The notes: generated from the letters alone by a model not told the origin. A stretch of 64,000 nt of DNA from Bacteroidota bacterium (GCA_029237775.1 JAQZBR010000001.1:496001-560000); one strand, 5' to 3'; positions 53,927 through 62,563 are shown, numbered from the stretch's first letter. Program-made: numbers and translations.

Positions 53927-54632
53927 TACTCCTGAAAGTAAGCTTGATGAAACCGTAAAGAAGACCTTATCCGAGTATGAGGCCTCTTACGATGCTGCCG
54001 ATTGGTCAAGGATGGAAGCGATGCTTGATGCGGCCCCAAAACCTGCATTTTCCTTTAAAATGTCTTATGCTTTGTATGCCCTCGCAGGTGTTCTTGTAAT
54101 TGGCGGTGGTTATGCATTGATCAATAATATAAAGAATAGAAAATCCGACACGCCTGTCAGCACCTCAACACCTGTTGTTGTTCCACAAAAAGATATTGTG
54201 AAGGAAACCCCTAAAACAAAAACAGTCGTTCCGCCTCCTATTCAGAACGTACTCCCTCCTGCTACGGAAACAAAAGAAACTGTTATAAGCTCTCCGGAAC
54301 CGGCAAAAGAAACCAGGACTATAACGACAGAAACAAAAACTGAAAAAACCCCTGTTAAAACGGACAAGCCAAAAACAAAAAAACAAACCAATGAGCCCAT
54401 CATTGAACCTCACGATAAGATCATCATCATGGGTAATGAACCGGTTTTTGGTGATATGCTGGATTCCTCAAAAGGTATCGTAGGCGAAACGAAAGAGAAA
54501 GAAGAAATTAAGAAAGCTGCTAAGGCAAAAAAAGAAACGCCTGTCGGCTGGAATCAGATAATGACACCGCACATGAATATAGATAGTATGAGGAAAGCGA
54601 GACAGCAGCGGGATTCGCTAAAAAATCAATAG
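53916..54632 (+). CDS. Single-pass membrane protein, probable anti-sigma partner
   Basis: A 238-residue protein overlapping the sigma gene by 11 bases. Residues 1-40 are cytoplasmic and carry LDETVKKTLSEYEASYDAADW followed by SRMEAMLDAAPK. A membrane helix (LYALAGVLVIGGGYALI) lies at about 50-68. The rest is periplasmic and low-complexity (Pro, Thr, Lys, Glu), ending MRKARQQRDSLKNQ. There is no classic zinc-binding anti-sigma motif. The N-terminal segment resembles the short stretch that binds the sigma factor in some Bacteroidota anti-sigma proteins, and the same pattern occurs in a 34-residue ORF at 56398. The anti-sigma role is inferred from position and topology. Confidence 0.7.
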   Translation: MVNNTPESKLDETVKKTLSEYEASYDAADWSRMEAMLDAAPKPAFSFKMSYALYALAGVLVIGGGYALINNIKNRKSDTPVSTSTPVVVPQKDIVKETPKTKTVVPPPIQNVLPPATETKETVISSPEPAKETRTITTETKTEKTPVKTDKPKTKKQTNEPIIEPHDKIIIMGNEPVFGDMLDSSKGIVGETKEKEEIKKAAKAKKETPVGWNQIMTPHMNIDSMRKARQQRDSLKNQ

Positions 54633-54650
54633 TACATAACAACATCCCCT

Positions 54651-54678
54651 AAAAACCATCTTAACGGATGGTTTTTTT
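54651..54678 (+). terminator. Terminator of the sigma / anti-sigma operon
   Basis: AAAAACCATC-TTAAC-GGATGGTTTTTTT, 18 bases after the stop codon. Confidence 0.85.
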
Positions 54679-54730
54679 ATTTTTCTTTTCTCTTATAAGA
54701 AAAGAAGGGACTAGCCTTCTTCTACCTAAA

Positions 54731-54807
54731 TTTAAAAAAATCAGGAGAGGAGCGAAGGATTGGTTCTGGCTTGAACTTTTGCTTCTTTTCTTTTAAGAGA
54801 AAAGAAG
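54731..54807. repeat. 77-base direct repeat, left copy
   Basis: Matches 55187-55263 at 76 of 77 positions. Each copy contains AGGAGAGGAGCGAAG near the left and ends in a hairpin, CTTCTTTTCT-TTTAAG-AGAAAAGAAG. The copies lie in the 758-base gap (54633-55391) between the anti-sigma gene and the second PorP gene. I find no gene in that gap. Confidence 0.85.
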
Positions 54808-54848
54808 GAACTATTTTTCTCCTATCTATAAATTAAAAGATTATTTCT

Positions 54849-54880
54849 TCAAACTTTTTGAAGGCAAAAAGTTACAAAAA
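54849..54880. repeat. AACTTTTTG hairpin, dispersed repeat family
   Basis: AACTTTTTG...CAAAAAGTT followed by ACAAAAA, the same design as at 25341. Dispersed intergenic hairpins of this sort recur in Bacteroidota genomes. Confidence 0.5.
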
Positions 54881-55134
54881 CCTTTTCTTTTCATAAGGAG
54901 ATTTTCAACTCTCTACCGTTCGTTGAAACCACGGACAAATTAATTGCAGCAGACATTTCACCTCGAAAGTTTAATTTGAATGGCAATCATTTGCCGTTAT
55001 CTCTTAATGAAAAGAAATCCTGCCCTGATGATCCAATGCCCATTCCAAACCCTATTATCATTAATGATTGACCGAACTCCTCCTACGAAGTAGCGCGCTG
55101 GCCCTGCCGGAACCCGATGCCGTGTCGGGGTGAA

Positions 55135-55201
55135 CCTGATTTTTTTAAAATATCTTAGCGAGAGCTTCAGTTCTCGAGCTTAGATATTTAAAAAAATCAG
55201 G
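55135..55201. repeat. Long hairpin next to the 77-base repeat
   Basis: CCTGATTTTTTTAAAATATC and the near-complement ending AAAAAAATCAGG make a stem of about 28 bases (with one bulge) closing a short loop. Its right arm overlaps the first 15 bases of the second 77-base repeat copy; the first copy lacks the left arm. Confidence 0.7.
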
Positions 55202-55263
55202 AGAGGAGCGAAGAATTGGTTCTGGCTTGAACTTTTGCTTCTTTTCTTTTAAGAGAAAAGAAG
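55187..55263. repeat. 77-base direct repeat, right copy
   Basis: Second copy of the repeat at 54731-54807, one mismatch (GAAGA for GAAGG), 456 bases away. It ends 128 bases before the PorP gene start. Confidence 0.85.
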
Positions 55264-55391
55264 ATACTTTCTGGTCTTGATCTTCTGTTTCTTTTGCATG
55301 CTACAGGGATGTTTTTTTGATAGAAAGAAAAGATATAAAGGCAACTCATTCCTCCACTCCCCGTCTTATAATCAACCACAAATAAAACCGC

Positions 55392-56342
55392 ATGAGAAAA
55401 CTTTACTTGCTAATGTTATCACTAAGCTTGCTGACATTTGAAAGGGCCTCTGCCCAAGATCCGCAGTTCACGCAGTTTTACGCAAATCCTCTATATCTGA
55501 ATCCCGCTTTTGCAGGATCGAATATTTGCCCGAGAATAAATATTAATTATAGAAACGAATGGCCGGGAATCTCCGGAACTTTTGTCACAACAAGCGCATC
55601 GTTTGATCGACTCGTTTACAAAATAAAAAGCGGGATCGGTATTATGGCAATGAGCGACAATGCCGGACAAGGCACATTAAAAACAACAAGCATCAGCGGA
55701 GTGTATTCATATCAGGTAAGAATAAAGAAAGACTTCGCTATCAATTTCGGTTTACAGGCCACTTATGGCGAAAAGTCAATTGACTGGACCAAACTGAACT
55801 TCGGTGATCAGATCGATGAGCGGAGAGGATTTGTAAGAAATACAAAGGAGGTGCAAGGTCTATCTAAAAAGTCGTATGTGGACCTTTCAGCGGGAATTGT
55901 GGCTTTCAGTAAAAGATTTTATGGAGGTTTCGCAGCACATCATCTGAATACACCCGATGAAGGATTGATCGGGCAAAGTAAATTGCCAATGAAATTAACT
56001 GCTCACGCAGGAGCGATCATTCAGGTTGGCGACAAACAAGCGGAAACCACGATCTCACCCAATATTATATACCAGAAACAACAGGACTTTCAACAACTTA
56101 ACCTTGGTGTTTACTTAACCAAAGGAATTTTGGTTGGCGGACTCTGGTACCGGAACAGTGATGCATTCATTATTCTGGTTGGAATTCAGAAAGGCGCCTT
56201 CAAGATCGGTTATAGCTATGATCTGACAGTTTCAAAATTAACAAGTGCATCTGCCGGATCGCATGAGTTGTCGTTAGGTATACAATTGAATTGTAAAAAG
56301 CCGAAGCCGAAATACAGACCGGAATTATGTCCCAGCTTTTAA
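55392..56342 (+). CDS. Second PorP/SprF-family T9SS membrane protein
   Basis: A 316-residue family member with a signal peptide of about 21 residues ending RASAQ. The signature DPQFTQFYANPLYLNPAFAGS follows, then barrel strands through to LTVSKLTSASAGSHELSLGIQL and a Pro/Lys-rich tail. Unlike the copy at 32254 it has no giant adhesin beside it. Its neighbours are a repeat-rich gap, an ECF sigma operon upstream and a 34-residue ORF downstream. It is probably an outer-membrane partner for a T9SS substrate encoded elsewhere. The gene ends with a palindromic terminator after the small ORF. Confidence 0.9.
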   Translation: MRKLYLLMLSLSLLTFERASAQDPQFTQFYANPLYLNPAFAGSNICPRININYRNEWPGISGTFVTTSASFDRLVYKIKSGIGIMAMSDNAGQGTLKTTSISGVYSYQVRIKKDFAINFGLQATYGEKSIDWTKLNFGDQIDERRGFVRNTKEVQGLSKKSYVDLSAGIVAFSKRFYGGFAAHHLNTPDEGLIGQSKLPMKLTAHAGAIIQVGDKQAETTISPNIIYQKQQDFQQLNLGVYLTKGILVGGLWYRNSDAFIILVGIQKGAFKIGYSYDLTVSKLTSASAGSHELSLGIQLNCKKPKPKYRPELCPSF

Positions 56343-56397
56343 TGTTAAACACTGTTAAGATTTTTAAGATGGCATTACAATTGGAATCCCTCAGAAT

Positions 56398-56505
56398 ATG
56401 AAACTTGGAATTGAAAATACGATCAAAGAAATTTTTGAAAATTTTGAAGCAGAGATCACCTCAGAGATCTGGAACAATATTGAATCGGAGATCAATCCGA
56501 AATAA
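56398..56505 (+). CDS. 34-residue ORF with anti-sigma-like motif
   Basis: A complete short frame (ATG at 56398, TAA at 56503-56505) coding for a single acidic amphipathic peptide, including IKEIFENFEAEITSEIWNNI. Its pattern (T-x-K, E-A, W-x-x-x-E, P-K) lines up with residues 9-41 of the probable anti-sigma protein at 53916. It is too short to be sure that it is translated. It could be a free-standing sigma-binding peptide or the remnant of a larger gene. Confidence 0.35.
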   Translation: MKLGIENTIKEIFENFEAEITSEIWNNIESEINPK

Positions 56506-56578
56506 GTATTTCCTGCATGGGCAGGAATGTTGTGAAGTTGAGGGTTAGTTTTAGTTTGTTTAGTTTTAGAGAGCAGCA

Positions 56579-56612
56579 AGGCCCACAAAATTGTGGGCCT
56601 CGTTGTTTTTAT
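56579..56612 (+). terminator. Terminator after the PorP gene
   Basis: AGGCCCACAA-AA-TTGTGGGCCT, then CGTTGTTTTTATTT. The perfect stem may also protect the convergent gene ending at 56609. Confidence 0.75.
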
Positions 56613-56884
56613 TTCTTTGTAGTCGTTTTCTTACCTGCTTTCTTCGCTCCTTTTTTTGCCGGGCCCTTAGGAGTTTGATTTCCTGTTTTTGCGGCTGCTT
56701 TCTTTGGTGCTGACTTTCCGGGATTTTTTGTTTTCACTTTTTCTCCGCCTTTCATTTTCGCAGTATTATCTTTTCCACCAACCTTTGCTTTTCTGCTGTC
56801 CATGTCGTCCTTGTTCTGAGGCTTCATAGTTTTTGAACCACCTTTGTTTCCTTGTTGTCCTTTATTGCCTGTTGCTGTTTTCAT
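56609..56884 (-). CDS. Small lysine-rich, histone-like protein
   Basis: A 91-residue, very basic protein (about one third Lys, plus Gly, Ala and Thr) without hydrophobic segments. The C-terminal half (KNPGKSAPKKAAAKTG, PAKKGAKKAGKKTTTKK) resembles histone H1 tails; the N-terminal half has GNKGQQGNKGGSKTMK. It probably binds nucleic acid non-specifically, or is disordered. The composition recalls the tail of the DksA-like protein at 25551 but the two are not the same repeat. It is a single-gene unit. A low-complexity artefact is possible but the frame is clean. Confidence 0.65.
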   Translation of the reverse strand: MKTATGNKGQQGNKGGSKTMKPQNKDDMDSRKAKVGGKDNTAKMKGGEKVKTKNPGKSAPKKAAAKTGNQTPKGPAKKGAKKAGKKTTTKK

Positions 56885-57016
56885 AGTGTTAAGGTTTAAA
56901 AATAATTATTCATTGATCATTCGATCTCAATAAGAATTGTAAAAAACATGCCATCGCCTCAGTGTAAATGCGTTGAAACTATTATGATTACCTTCACCCG
57001 GAACAATTCTTCTATA

Positions 57017-58021
57017 ATGAAAATCTATCTTCAATACTTCCTGTTACTACTGCTTGCCCTTCTGATATACTCCTGCGGGAATGAACCTGCTCAAAAGCCT
57101 CTCTCCATTAATCAGCCCGACACTCTTAATTATGATTCAACTGCTGATGTCCGGAATGAAAAACTCAGCTACAGCGAATCATATAACCGGGCTCTGTCTT
57201 TATTTAAAACACCCTATAATGAAAAAGACATAGCGACAAGTTTCGGAAATGCGCATGTGATCATTTCGGGCCCGGAAGATGGTGACCCGCTTGTGCTGCT
57301 GCATGGCATGAATGCAAGTTCAACCATGTGGTATCCAAACATAAATGCTTTATCACAGTCTCACAGGGTTTACGCCATCGACTTTTTGCTTGAGCCCGGA
57401 AAATCACTTTGTCAGAGTGAAATAAGCAATACCGATGAGATCGTGAACTGGTATTACGAGATCTTTGATAAGCTAAGCCTTCATCATTTCAGCATTGTTG
57501 GGGCCTCCCGCGGTGGATGGCTTGCAATGAACATTGCACTTCGTAGTAAAAGCCGTATTGATAAAATTGTTTTGCTAAGCCCCGCGCAAGCATTCATCTG
57601 GATCAAACCGAACATGAAGATCATCTCCAACATCACGTATACCATGTCCCCGAAAAGGAAACGCTTAAGAAATGTGTTGGAAACAATGACCAATAATGTC
57701 GACAATATCAATCAGATCTATATCAACCAATATTATATTGCAAGCAAAGAAGCGGAAGTAAGTAAATGCATTCTGCAGATGAGGCCATTCGCTGATGAGC
57801 AGCTCCGTTCATTAAACATGCCGGTACTTCTCTTAATTGGTGACAACGACATCATCAACAATCAAAACAGCATTGAACGGGCAAATAAATACATGAAGAA
57901 CGTGGAAGCGGAAACCATTAAAGATGCAGGACACTTTCTTTCGATCGACCAATCGGAGATCATAAATAAAAAGATCCTTGACTTTTTAACTGTCAAGGAT
58001 CCTCTGATTGTTAAAGATTAA
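57017..58021 (+). CDS. Lipoprotein alpha/beta-hydrolase
   Basis: A 334-residue protein. The N-terminus (MKIYLQYFLLLLLALLIYSC) is a lipoprotein signal with Cys20 as the expected lipid anchor, so the ATG at 57017 is preferred over 56948. The alpha/beta-hydrolase core (about 75-330) shows VLLHGMNASSTMWYPN (oxyanion region), nucleophile Ser164 in GASRGG, the Asp in LLLIGDNDI, and the His in DAGHFLSI. The fold covers esterases, lipases and related hydrolases; the substrate is unknown. It is probably tethered to a membrane in the periplasm. It lies between the lysine-rich gene (divergent) and glyS (convergent). Confidence 0.85.
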   Translation: MKIYLQYFLLLLLALLIYSCGNEPAQKPLSINQPDTLNYDSTADVRNEKLSYSESYNRALSLFKTPYNEKDIATSFGNAHVIISGPEDGDPLVLLHGMNASSTMWYPNINALSQSHRVYAIDFLLEPGKSLCQSEISNTDEIVNWYYEIFDKLSLHHFSIVGASRGGWLAMNIALRSKSRIDKIVLLSPAQAFIWIKPNMKIISNITYTMSPKRKRLRNVLETMTNNVDNINQIYINQYYIASKEAEVSKCILQMRPFADEQLRSLNMPVLLLIGDNDIINNQNSIERANKYMKNVEAETIKDAGHFLSIDQSEIINKKILDFLTVKDPLIVKD

Positions 58022-58162
58022 TAAAATTTGATTTGTAATAAAGCTCTGCAACCTTCTCGATACGTTTTTTCTGAAAAAGAAAAAACACTCGAACTGACCC
58101 AACCACAGACTCGTTATTCGTAAACCATAGATTCGTAAATTCGTACCGATTCGCTATCTGTA

Positions 58163-59707
58163 CTATTTTAAGCTCATCAACGCTTTCTTAAAGCTCACCT
58201 TCTCATCCACAATTTTCGCAAGCGCATCAATACTCACACGGTCCTGTGTCATTGTATCACGGAAACGGATCGTAACTGTATTATCTTCCAGCGACTGGTG
58301 ATCAACGGTGATACAGAACGGTGTTCCGATCGCATCCTGTCTGCGGTAACGCTTACCGATAGTATCCTTTTCATCGTACGCAGTTGCATGGTCGAACTTC
58401 AACAGATCCATGATCTCGCGTGCCTTTTCAGGAAGTCCGTCTTTTTTCACCAAAGGCAATACAGCCACCTTTATTGGCGCTAAGAATGCAGGAAGGTTCA
58501 ATGCTGTACGTGTTGTTCCATCTTCCAGCTTCTCCTCTACAAATGCTTTCGACATCACCGCAAGGAATAAACGATCCAGCCCCACCGAAGTCTCCACCAC
58601 ATAAGGCACATAATTCTGATTCAGCTCCGGATCAAAATACTGAAGCTTCTTCCCCGAATGCTGTTCGTGTGCTTTTAAATCGAAATCGGTACGTGAGTGG
58701 ATTCCTTCAAGCTCTTTGAATCCGAAAGGGAAGTTAAATTCTATATCGCAGGCTGCATTCGCGTAATGTGCAAGTTTCAAGTGGTCGTGGAAACGGTAGT
58801 TAGCTTCACCAAATCCAAGCGACTGATGCCATTTCATCCTGGTTTCTTTCCAGTGATTGTACCATTCCATTTCAGTTCCGGGACGAACAAAGAATTGCAT
58901 TTCCATCTGTTCAAATTCACGCATTCTGAAAATGAACTGCCGCGCTACGATCTCATTCCGGAAAGCTTTTCCTGTTTGTGCGATCCCGAAAGGAATTTTC
59001 ATCCTTCCTGATTTCTGCACATTTAAAAAATTAACAAAGATCCCTTGTGCCGTTTCCGGACGAAGATAAATTGTGTTAGAATCCTCACTCACAGCGCCCA
59101 TTGAAGTGCTGAACATTAAATTGAACTGACGTACTTCCGTCCAGTTCTTCGAACCGGAGATCGGACAAACTATCTCACAATCAATGATGATCTGGCGAAC
59201 AGCCTCGAGATCATTCTTCTCCAGCGAATCTTTGAACTTGCTTAATATTGAATCCGCTTTCGCCTGGTTTTCCAATACTCTTGCATTGGTTGAACGGAAT
59301 GTTTCTTCATTGAAAGCTTCCCCGAAACGCTCTTTCGCCTTGTCAACTTCTTTCTGGATCTTCCCATCTATTTTCGCTACGTGCTCCTCAATCAGCACAT
59401 CTGCACGGTAACGTTTCTTGCTGTCCTTATTATCGATCAATGGATCATTGAAAGCATCCACGTGTCCGGAAGCTTTCCATGTGGTAGGATGCATAAAGAT
59501 CGCAGCATCGATTCCCACAATATTCTCATGCATCTGCACCATTGCTTTCCACCAGTAATCACGGAGATTTTTTTTCAGCTCCGCTCCCATTTGTCCGTAA
59601 TCATACACTGCACTTAATCCGTCATAGATCTCGCTGCTTTGAAATATAAATCCGTACTCCTTTGAGTGGGAAATAATGTTTTTGAATATATCTTCCTGGT
59701 TTGCCAT
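58163..59707 (-). CDS. glyS: Glycyl-tRNA synthetase
   Basis: A 514-residue class II synthetase of the single-chain, homodimeric type that charges tRNA-Gly. Recognisable regions are GFIFQSSEIYDGLSAVYDYG (motif around residues 16-35), the motif 2 segment IAQTGKAFRNEIVAR, and the C-terminal anticodon-binding domain (PIKVAVLPLVKKDGL to the end). I start at the ATG at 59707, giving MANQEDIF. The 19-residue extension to 59764 crosses a -7 promoter box and does not look like this family. The predicted start of transcription falls only a few bases before the ATG, so the mRNA may be nearly leaderless. Confidence 0.95.
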   Translation of the reverse strand: MANQEDIFKNIISHSKEYGFIFQSSEIYDGLSAVYDYGQMGAELKKNLRDYWWKAMVQMHENIVGIDAAIFMHPTTWKASGHVDAFNDPLIDNKDSKKRYRADVLIEEHVAKIDGKIQKEVDKAKERFGEAFNEETFRSTNARVLENQAKADSILSKFKDSLEKNDLEAVRQIIIDCEIVCPISGSKNWTEVRQFNLMFSTSMGAVSEDSNTIYLRPETAQGIFVNFLNVQKSGRMKIPFGIAQTGKAFRNEIVARQFIFRMREFEQMEMQFFVRPGTEMEWYNHWKETRMKWHQSLGFGEANYRFHDHLKLAHYANAACDIEFNFPFGFKELEGIHSRTDFDLKAHEQHSGKKLQYFDPELNQNYVPYVVETSVGLDRLFLAVMSKAFVEEKLEDGTTRTALNLPAFLAPIKVAVLPLVKKDGLPEKAREIMDLLKFDHATAYDEKDTIGKRYRRQDAIGTPFCITVDHQSLEDNTVTIRFRDTMTQDRVSIDALAKIVDEKVSFKKALMSLK

Positions 59708-59715
59708 AGTGGGTG

Positions 59716-59723
59716 CAAAAGTA
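59716..59723 (-). promoter_or_regulatory. -7 box of glyS
   Basis: Minus-strand TACTTTTG, matching TAnnTTTG, ends eight bases before the glyS ATG. A partial -33 box TTTC lies 19 bases upstream. Confidence 0.55.
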
Positions 59724-59807
59724 AGTGTTATTGTGAATTTTGGAAAATAATATTGAGCAGACAATTTTTAACATAAGGTTCATACAGATTGTTTGATTTG
59801 AATAGAC

Positions 59808-59815
59808 TACTTTTG
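59808..59815 (+). promoter_or_regulatory. -7 box of the T9SS / collagen-like operon
   Basis: TACTTTTG matches TAnnTTTG and ends four bases before the ATG at 59820, implying a leaderless or nearly leaderless mRNA. Confidence 0.5.
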
Positions 59816-59819
59816 CCGA

Positions 59820-60305
59820 ATGATCAGAAATGTATTTATATTTATATTCATATTCCTCTTGTCATGTAAATTTTCCATGGCTCAGTCAGCTTCACCGGAT
59901 GTGATCTCCTGCTCCGGCAACAGCTTTAACAACGGAGGCAACCAGCTGGACTGGACGCTCGGTGAGCCCGTCACTTCAACTCTTTCGGGAGGAAATAATG
60001 CATTAAGTCAGGGATTTCATCAGCCGGATCTTCTGATCACTTCATTGAATGAGCTTCAGCTGGATTACCTGCTCAATGTGTATCCGAATCCAACCACTGA
60101 CATTGTCCATCTTCAGTTCACTGACCTTAAAGTAACTGTCAGCATAGAATTATTTACATCCGAAGGAAAATTACTCGAATCACAGAAAGTGAATTCAAAC
60201 GAGGCTCAGCTGAGTTTGTTGAAATATAAAGCCGGCACCTATCTTCTTTCAGTTAAAGAAAGTGGCTCAGCAGCAAAAACCTTCCGAATCATCAAATCAC
60301 ATTAA
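59820..60305 (+). CDS. Short T9SS sorting-domain protein
   Basis: A 161-residue protein. The signal peptide (about 1-21, ending FSMAQS) is followed by a small domain with NNGGNQLDWTLGEPVTSTLS and NNALSQGFHQPD (about 35-70). The rest is a type A C-terminal sorting domain (VYPNPTTDIVHLQF, GTYLLSVKESG). It is therefore a T9SS cargo protein. The compact WTLGE...GFHQP domain often precedes tail-fibre-like proteins in Bacteroidota. It starts a two-gene unit with the collagen-like protein, 12 bases downstream, and probably works with it. The predicted start of transcription lies almost at the ATG. Confidence 0.8.
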   Translation: MIRNVFIFIFIFLLSCKFSMAQSASPDVISCSGNSFNNGGNQLDWTLGEPVTSTLSGGNNALSQGFHQPDLLITSLNELQLDYLLNVYPNPTTDIVHLQFTDLKVTVSIELFTSEGKLLESQKVNSNEAQLSLLKYKAGTYLLSVKESGSAAKTFRIIKSH

Positions 60306-60317
60306 TTAAAACCTATC

Positions 60318-62540
60318 ATGAAAAGATCATTACTTTTTGTTGCATTAAATTTATTATTTCTCGCAACTTTTGGCCAGGCCCCACAGGGATTCAATTACCA
60401 GGCTGTTGCAAGAAATACTGCAGGAGTAGCTCTGACCAACCAGGCAGTAGGTTTACAGATCAGTTTGTTGCAGGGGAGCGCAACCGGGACTGCTGTTTAC
60501 ACAGAAACACACGCAGTCACCTCAAATAATATCGGTCTTCTCAACATTGTAGTGGGGAACGGAACACCTGTAACGGGTACATTTAGCGCTATTAACTGGG
60601 CTACGGGTCCGTATTTTATCCAGATCAGCATGGACATAACAGGTGGAACCAGCTATGTGCTGATGGGTACACAGCAACTGATGAGTGTGCCATACGCCCT
60701 GTACGCAGCCAATTCAGGAGGTTCAGCAGGTGCTACAGGTGCTACAGGTGCTGTTGGTGCCACCGGAATCAACGGGACCAATGGTATAGATGGAGCTACA
60801 GGTGCAACCGGAGCAGATGGAACAAATGGTACTAACGGAACGAATGGTGTTACAGGTGCAACAGGAACTGCAGGAACAAACGGTACTAATGGAGCTACAG
60901 GGACTACAGGAGCCACCGGGACCACGGGAGCAACAGGAACCGCAGGCACTAACGGTTCAACAGGTGCGACTGGAACTGCGGGAACAAATGGTATAAACGG
61001 AACTAACGGATCTAATGGCGTTACAGGTGCAACTGGAAGCACTGGCAGCACCGGTGCAGCAGGAACTGCAGGAACCGATGGAACTAATGGTGCAACTGGA
61101 GCTACGGGTGCTGTTGGAGCCACCGGAACTTTTGGTGTAACAGGAACGATCGGGCAGACTCTTCGTCACAATGGAACCACATGGCAATCCACCAGTAATC
61201 TTTTTAACAATCCTTCAAACAACTATATCGGAATTGGTACAACAAACCCTTCTGACCTACTGCATGTCTCTAGAACTGCAGTAAATTCAACCGCTGAAGG
61301 ACTCGCTCGTTTTTCTGTATCAGATGGATATTCTTATTTGCAGATTGTTAACAACACTACCAATGACAACGTTTTTGAACCAAAGATCTATAGTAATCAG
61401 AATGGATCCCTGGCTCCTTCTTTAGTTATTGAAGCCGATAACAATAATGATACGGGCGGACAACCTGTAATTGTTCTGAATGGTAAGTCAGGTGGAGATG
61501 ATGTAAGCTACAGATCACTTTTTGATGTGCGTGACAATGGCGTTTCTACATTACTCATTGATAAAGATGGAAATGTAGGAATGGGAAACAATACAGCACC
61601 AACTGCTAAGCTGCATGTCCTATCCACATCAACTAATTTTACTGAAACGTTTAAGATCACTAATACCGCGGCTAGTGGTGCCGGGGTGTATCTTGATGCT
61701 CAAAATAAAGACTGGCTGATTTATGGAAGTAATGCTTCATCTGCTGCGGGAGATCAGAAACTGGTTTTCAGAGATCAGTCCGCTGCTATTGACAGAATGG
61801 TGATTAATAACAACGGACACGTTGGGATTGGTACTACATCACCGGGAATATTTTCGGGATCCTCACGTTACTTAACGGTTTCTTCCGGAGATAATTACGG
61901 ATCATTCCCGGTTTCACTTGAGCTTCAAGGTGCTAACACTTCTCCTTTAGCACCTTTTGCTCAGATCGATTTCTCCTCTTATGGGACATCCGCGGATAAT
62001 GCCGCGCGGATAGATGCAAGGCGTGGCAATTCGACCAATATGGGAACTCTGGTTTTTTCCACAAATGACGGAACAGCACTCACTGAAAGAATGCGAATAA
62101 AAGATGCAGGGAATGTCGGGATCAATACGGGCAGTTCCACCATTTCCGTAAACGCACTGCTTTCAATCAAAGACGGGCACGTTCAGATCCAGCAGACTAC
62201 CGCTCCGACAGTGGTACTAGGCGCTGCGGGTACAGGCGCTTCCGCTTCAATATCCACATCGAACCCCAAGTCGACTGATGTCGTTGGAAGGGTTACCATC
62301 ACTACCGGAACAGGTGCGGGAACAGGAGTTTCCTATATAACTGTAAACTATAATAAAGCTTATGCGAGCAATCCGGTTGTGATCCTTACACCCGCTAATG
62401 CAGCCGCTGCATCAGCTGAATCCGGCCTAGGTGTTTATGTGCAAAACAGCACAACTACAGGTTTTTCCATTGGATTTTTAACTGCAGCACCGGCTTCAAC
62501 TACCTATACCTTTAATTATTTTATTATTGAAACCCAGTAA
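60318..62540 (+). CDS. Collagen-like, tail-fibre-like exported protein
   Basis: A 740-residue protein. The signal peptide (about 1-20) is followed by [20 protein letters not shown] and a beta domain to about 135. Residues 138-278 form 47 uninterrupted Gly-x-y triplets, mainly GAT, GTN, GTA and GTT, with no proline at all. The rest is beta-rich and carries repeated tail-fibre-type stretches: [51 protein letters not shown] and [14 protein letters not shown]. No sorting domain is visible at the C-terminus. It probably forms a trimeric fibre on the surface, perhaps carried by the small T9SS protein encoded just upstream; this is inference. A terminator follows. Confidence 0.8.
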   Translation: MKRSLLFVALNLLFLATFGQAPQGFNYQAVARNTAGVALTNQAVGLQISLLQGSATGTAVYTETHAVTSNNIGLLNIVVGNGTPVTGTFSAINWATGPYFIQISMDITGGTSYVLMGTQQLMSVPYALYAANSGGSAGATGATGAVGATGINGTNGIDGATGATGADGTNGTNGTNGVTGATGTAGTNGTNGATGTTGATGTTGATGTAGTNGSTGATGTAGTNGINGTNGSNGVTGATGSTGSTGAAGTAGTDGTNGATGATGAVGATGTFGVTGTIGQTLRHNGTTWQSTSNLFNNPSNNYIGIGTTNPSDLLHVSRTAVNSTAEGLARFSVSDGYSYLQIVNNTTNDNVFEPKIYSNQNGSLAPSLVIEADNNNDTGGQPVIVLNGKSGGDDVSYRSLFDVRDNGVSTLLIDKDGNVGMGNNTAPTAKLHVLSTSTNFTETFKITNTAASGAGVYLDAQNKDWLIYGSNASSAAGDQKLVFRDQSAAIDRMVINNNGHVGIGTTSPGIFSGSSRYLTVSSGDNYGSFPVSLELQGANTSPLAPFAQIDFSSYGTSADNAARIDARRGNSTNMGTLVFSTNDGTALTERMRIKDAGNVGINTGSSTISVNALLSIKDGHVQIQQTTAPTVVLGAAGTGASASISTSNPKSTDVVGRVTITTGTGAGTGVSYITVNYNKAYASNPVVILTPANAAAASAESGLGVYVQNSTTTGFSIGFLTAAPASTTYTFNYFIIETQ
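60729..61151 (+). repeat. Collagen-like Gly-x-y repeat tract
   Basis: 47 consecutive codon triplets encoding Gly-x-y without proline. The DNA forms a nine-base quasi-repeat (GGN-ACN-GCN and relatives) with changing third bases, so it is a diverged minisatellite rather than a recent expansion. Confidence 0.85.
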
Positions 62541-62563
62541 ACTGAAAATATCAAACTGATATT

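Noticed and set aside
60653-61123. Minus-strand frame of Val/Ala/Pro repeats opposite the collagen-like tract
   Set aside because: It arises from the complement of the Gly-x-y codon repeat and has no start signals of its own.
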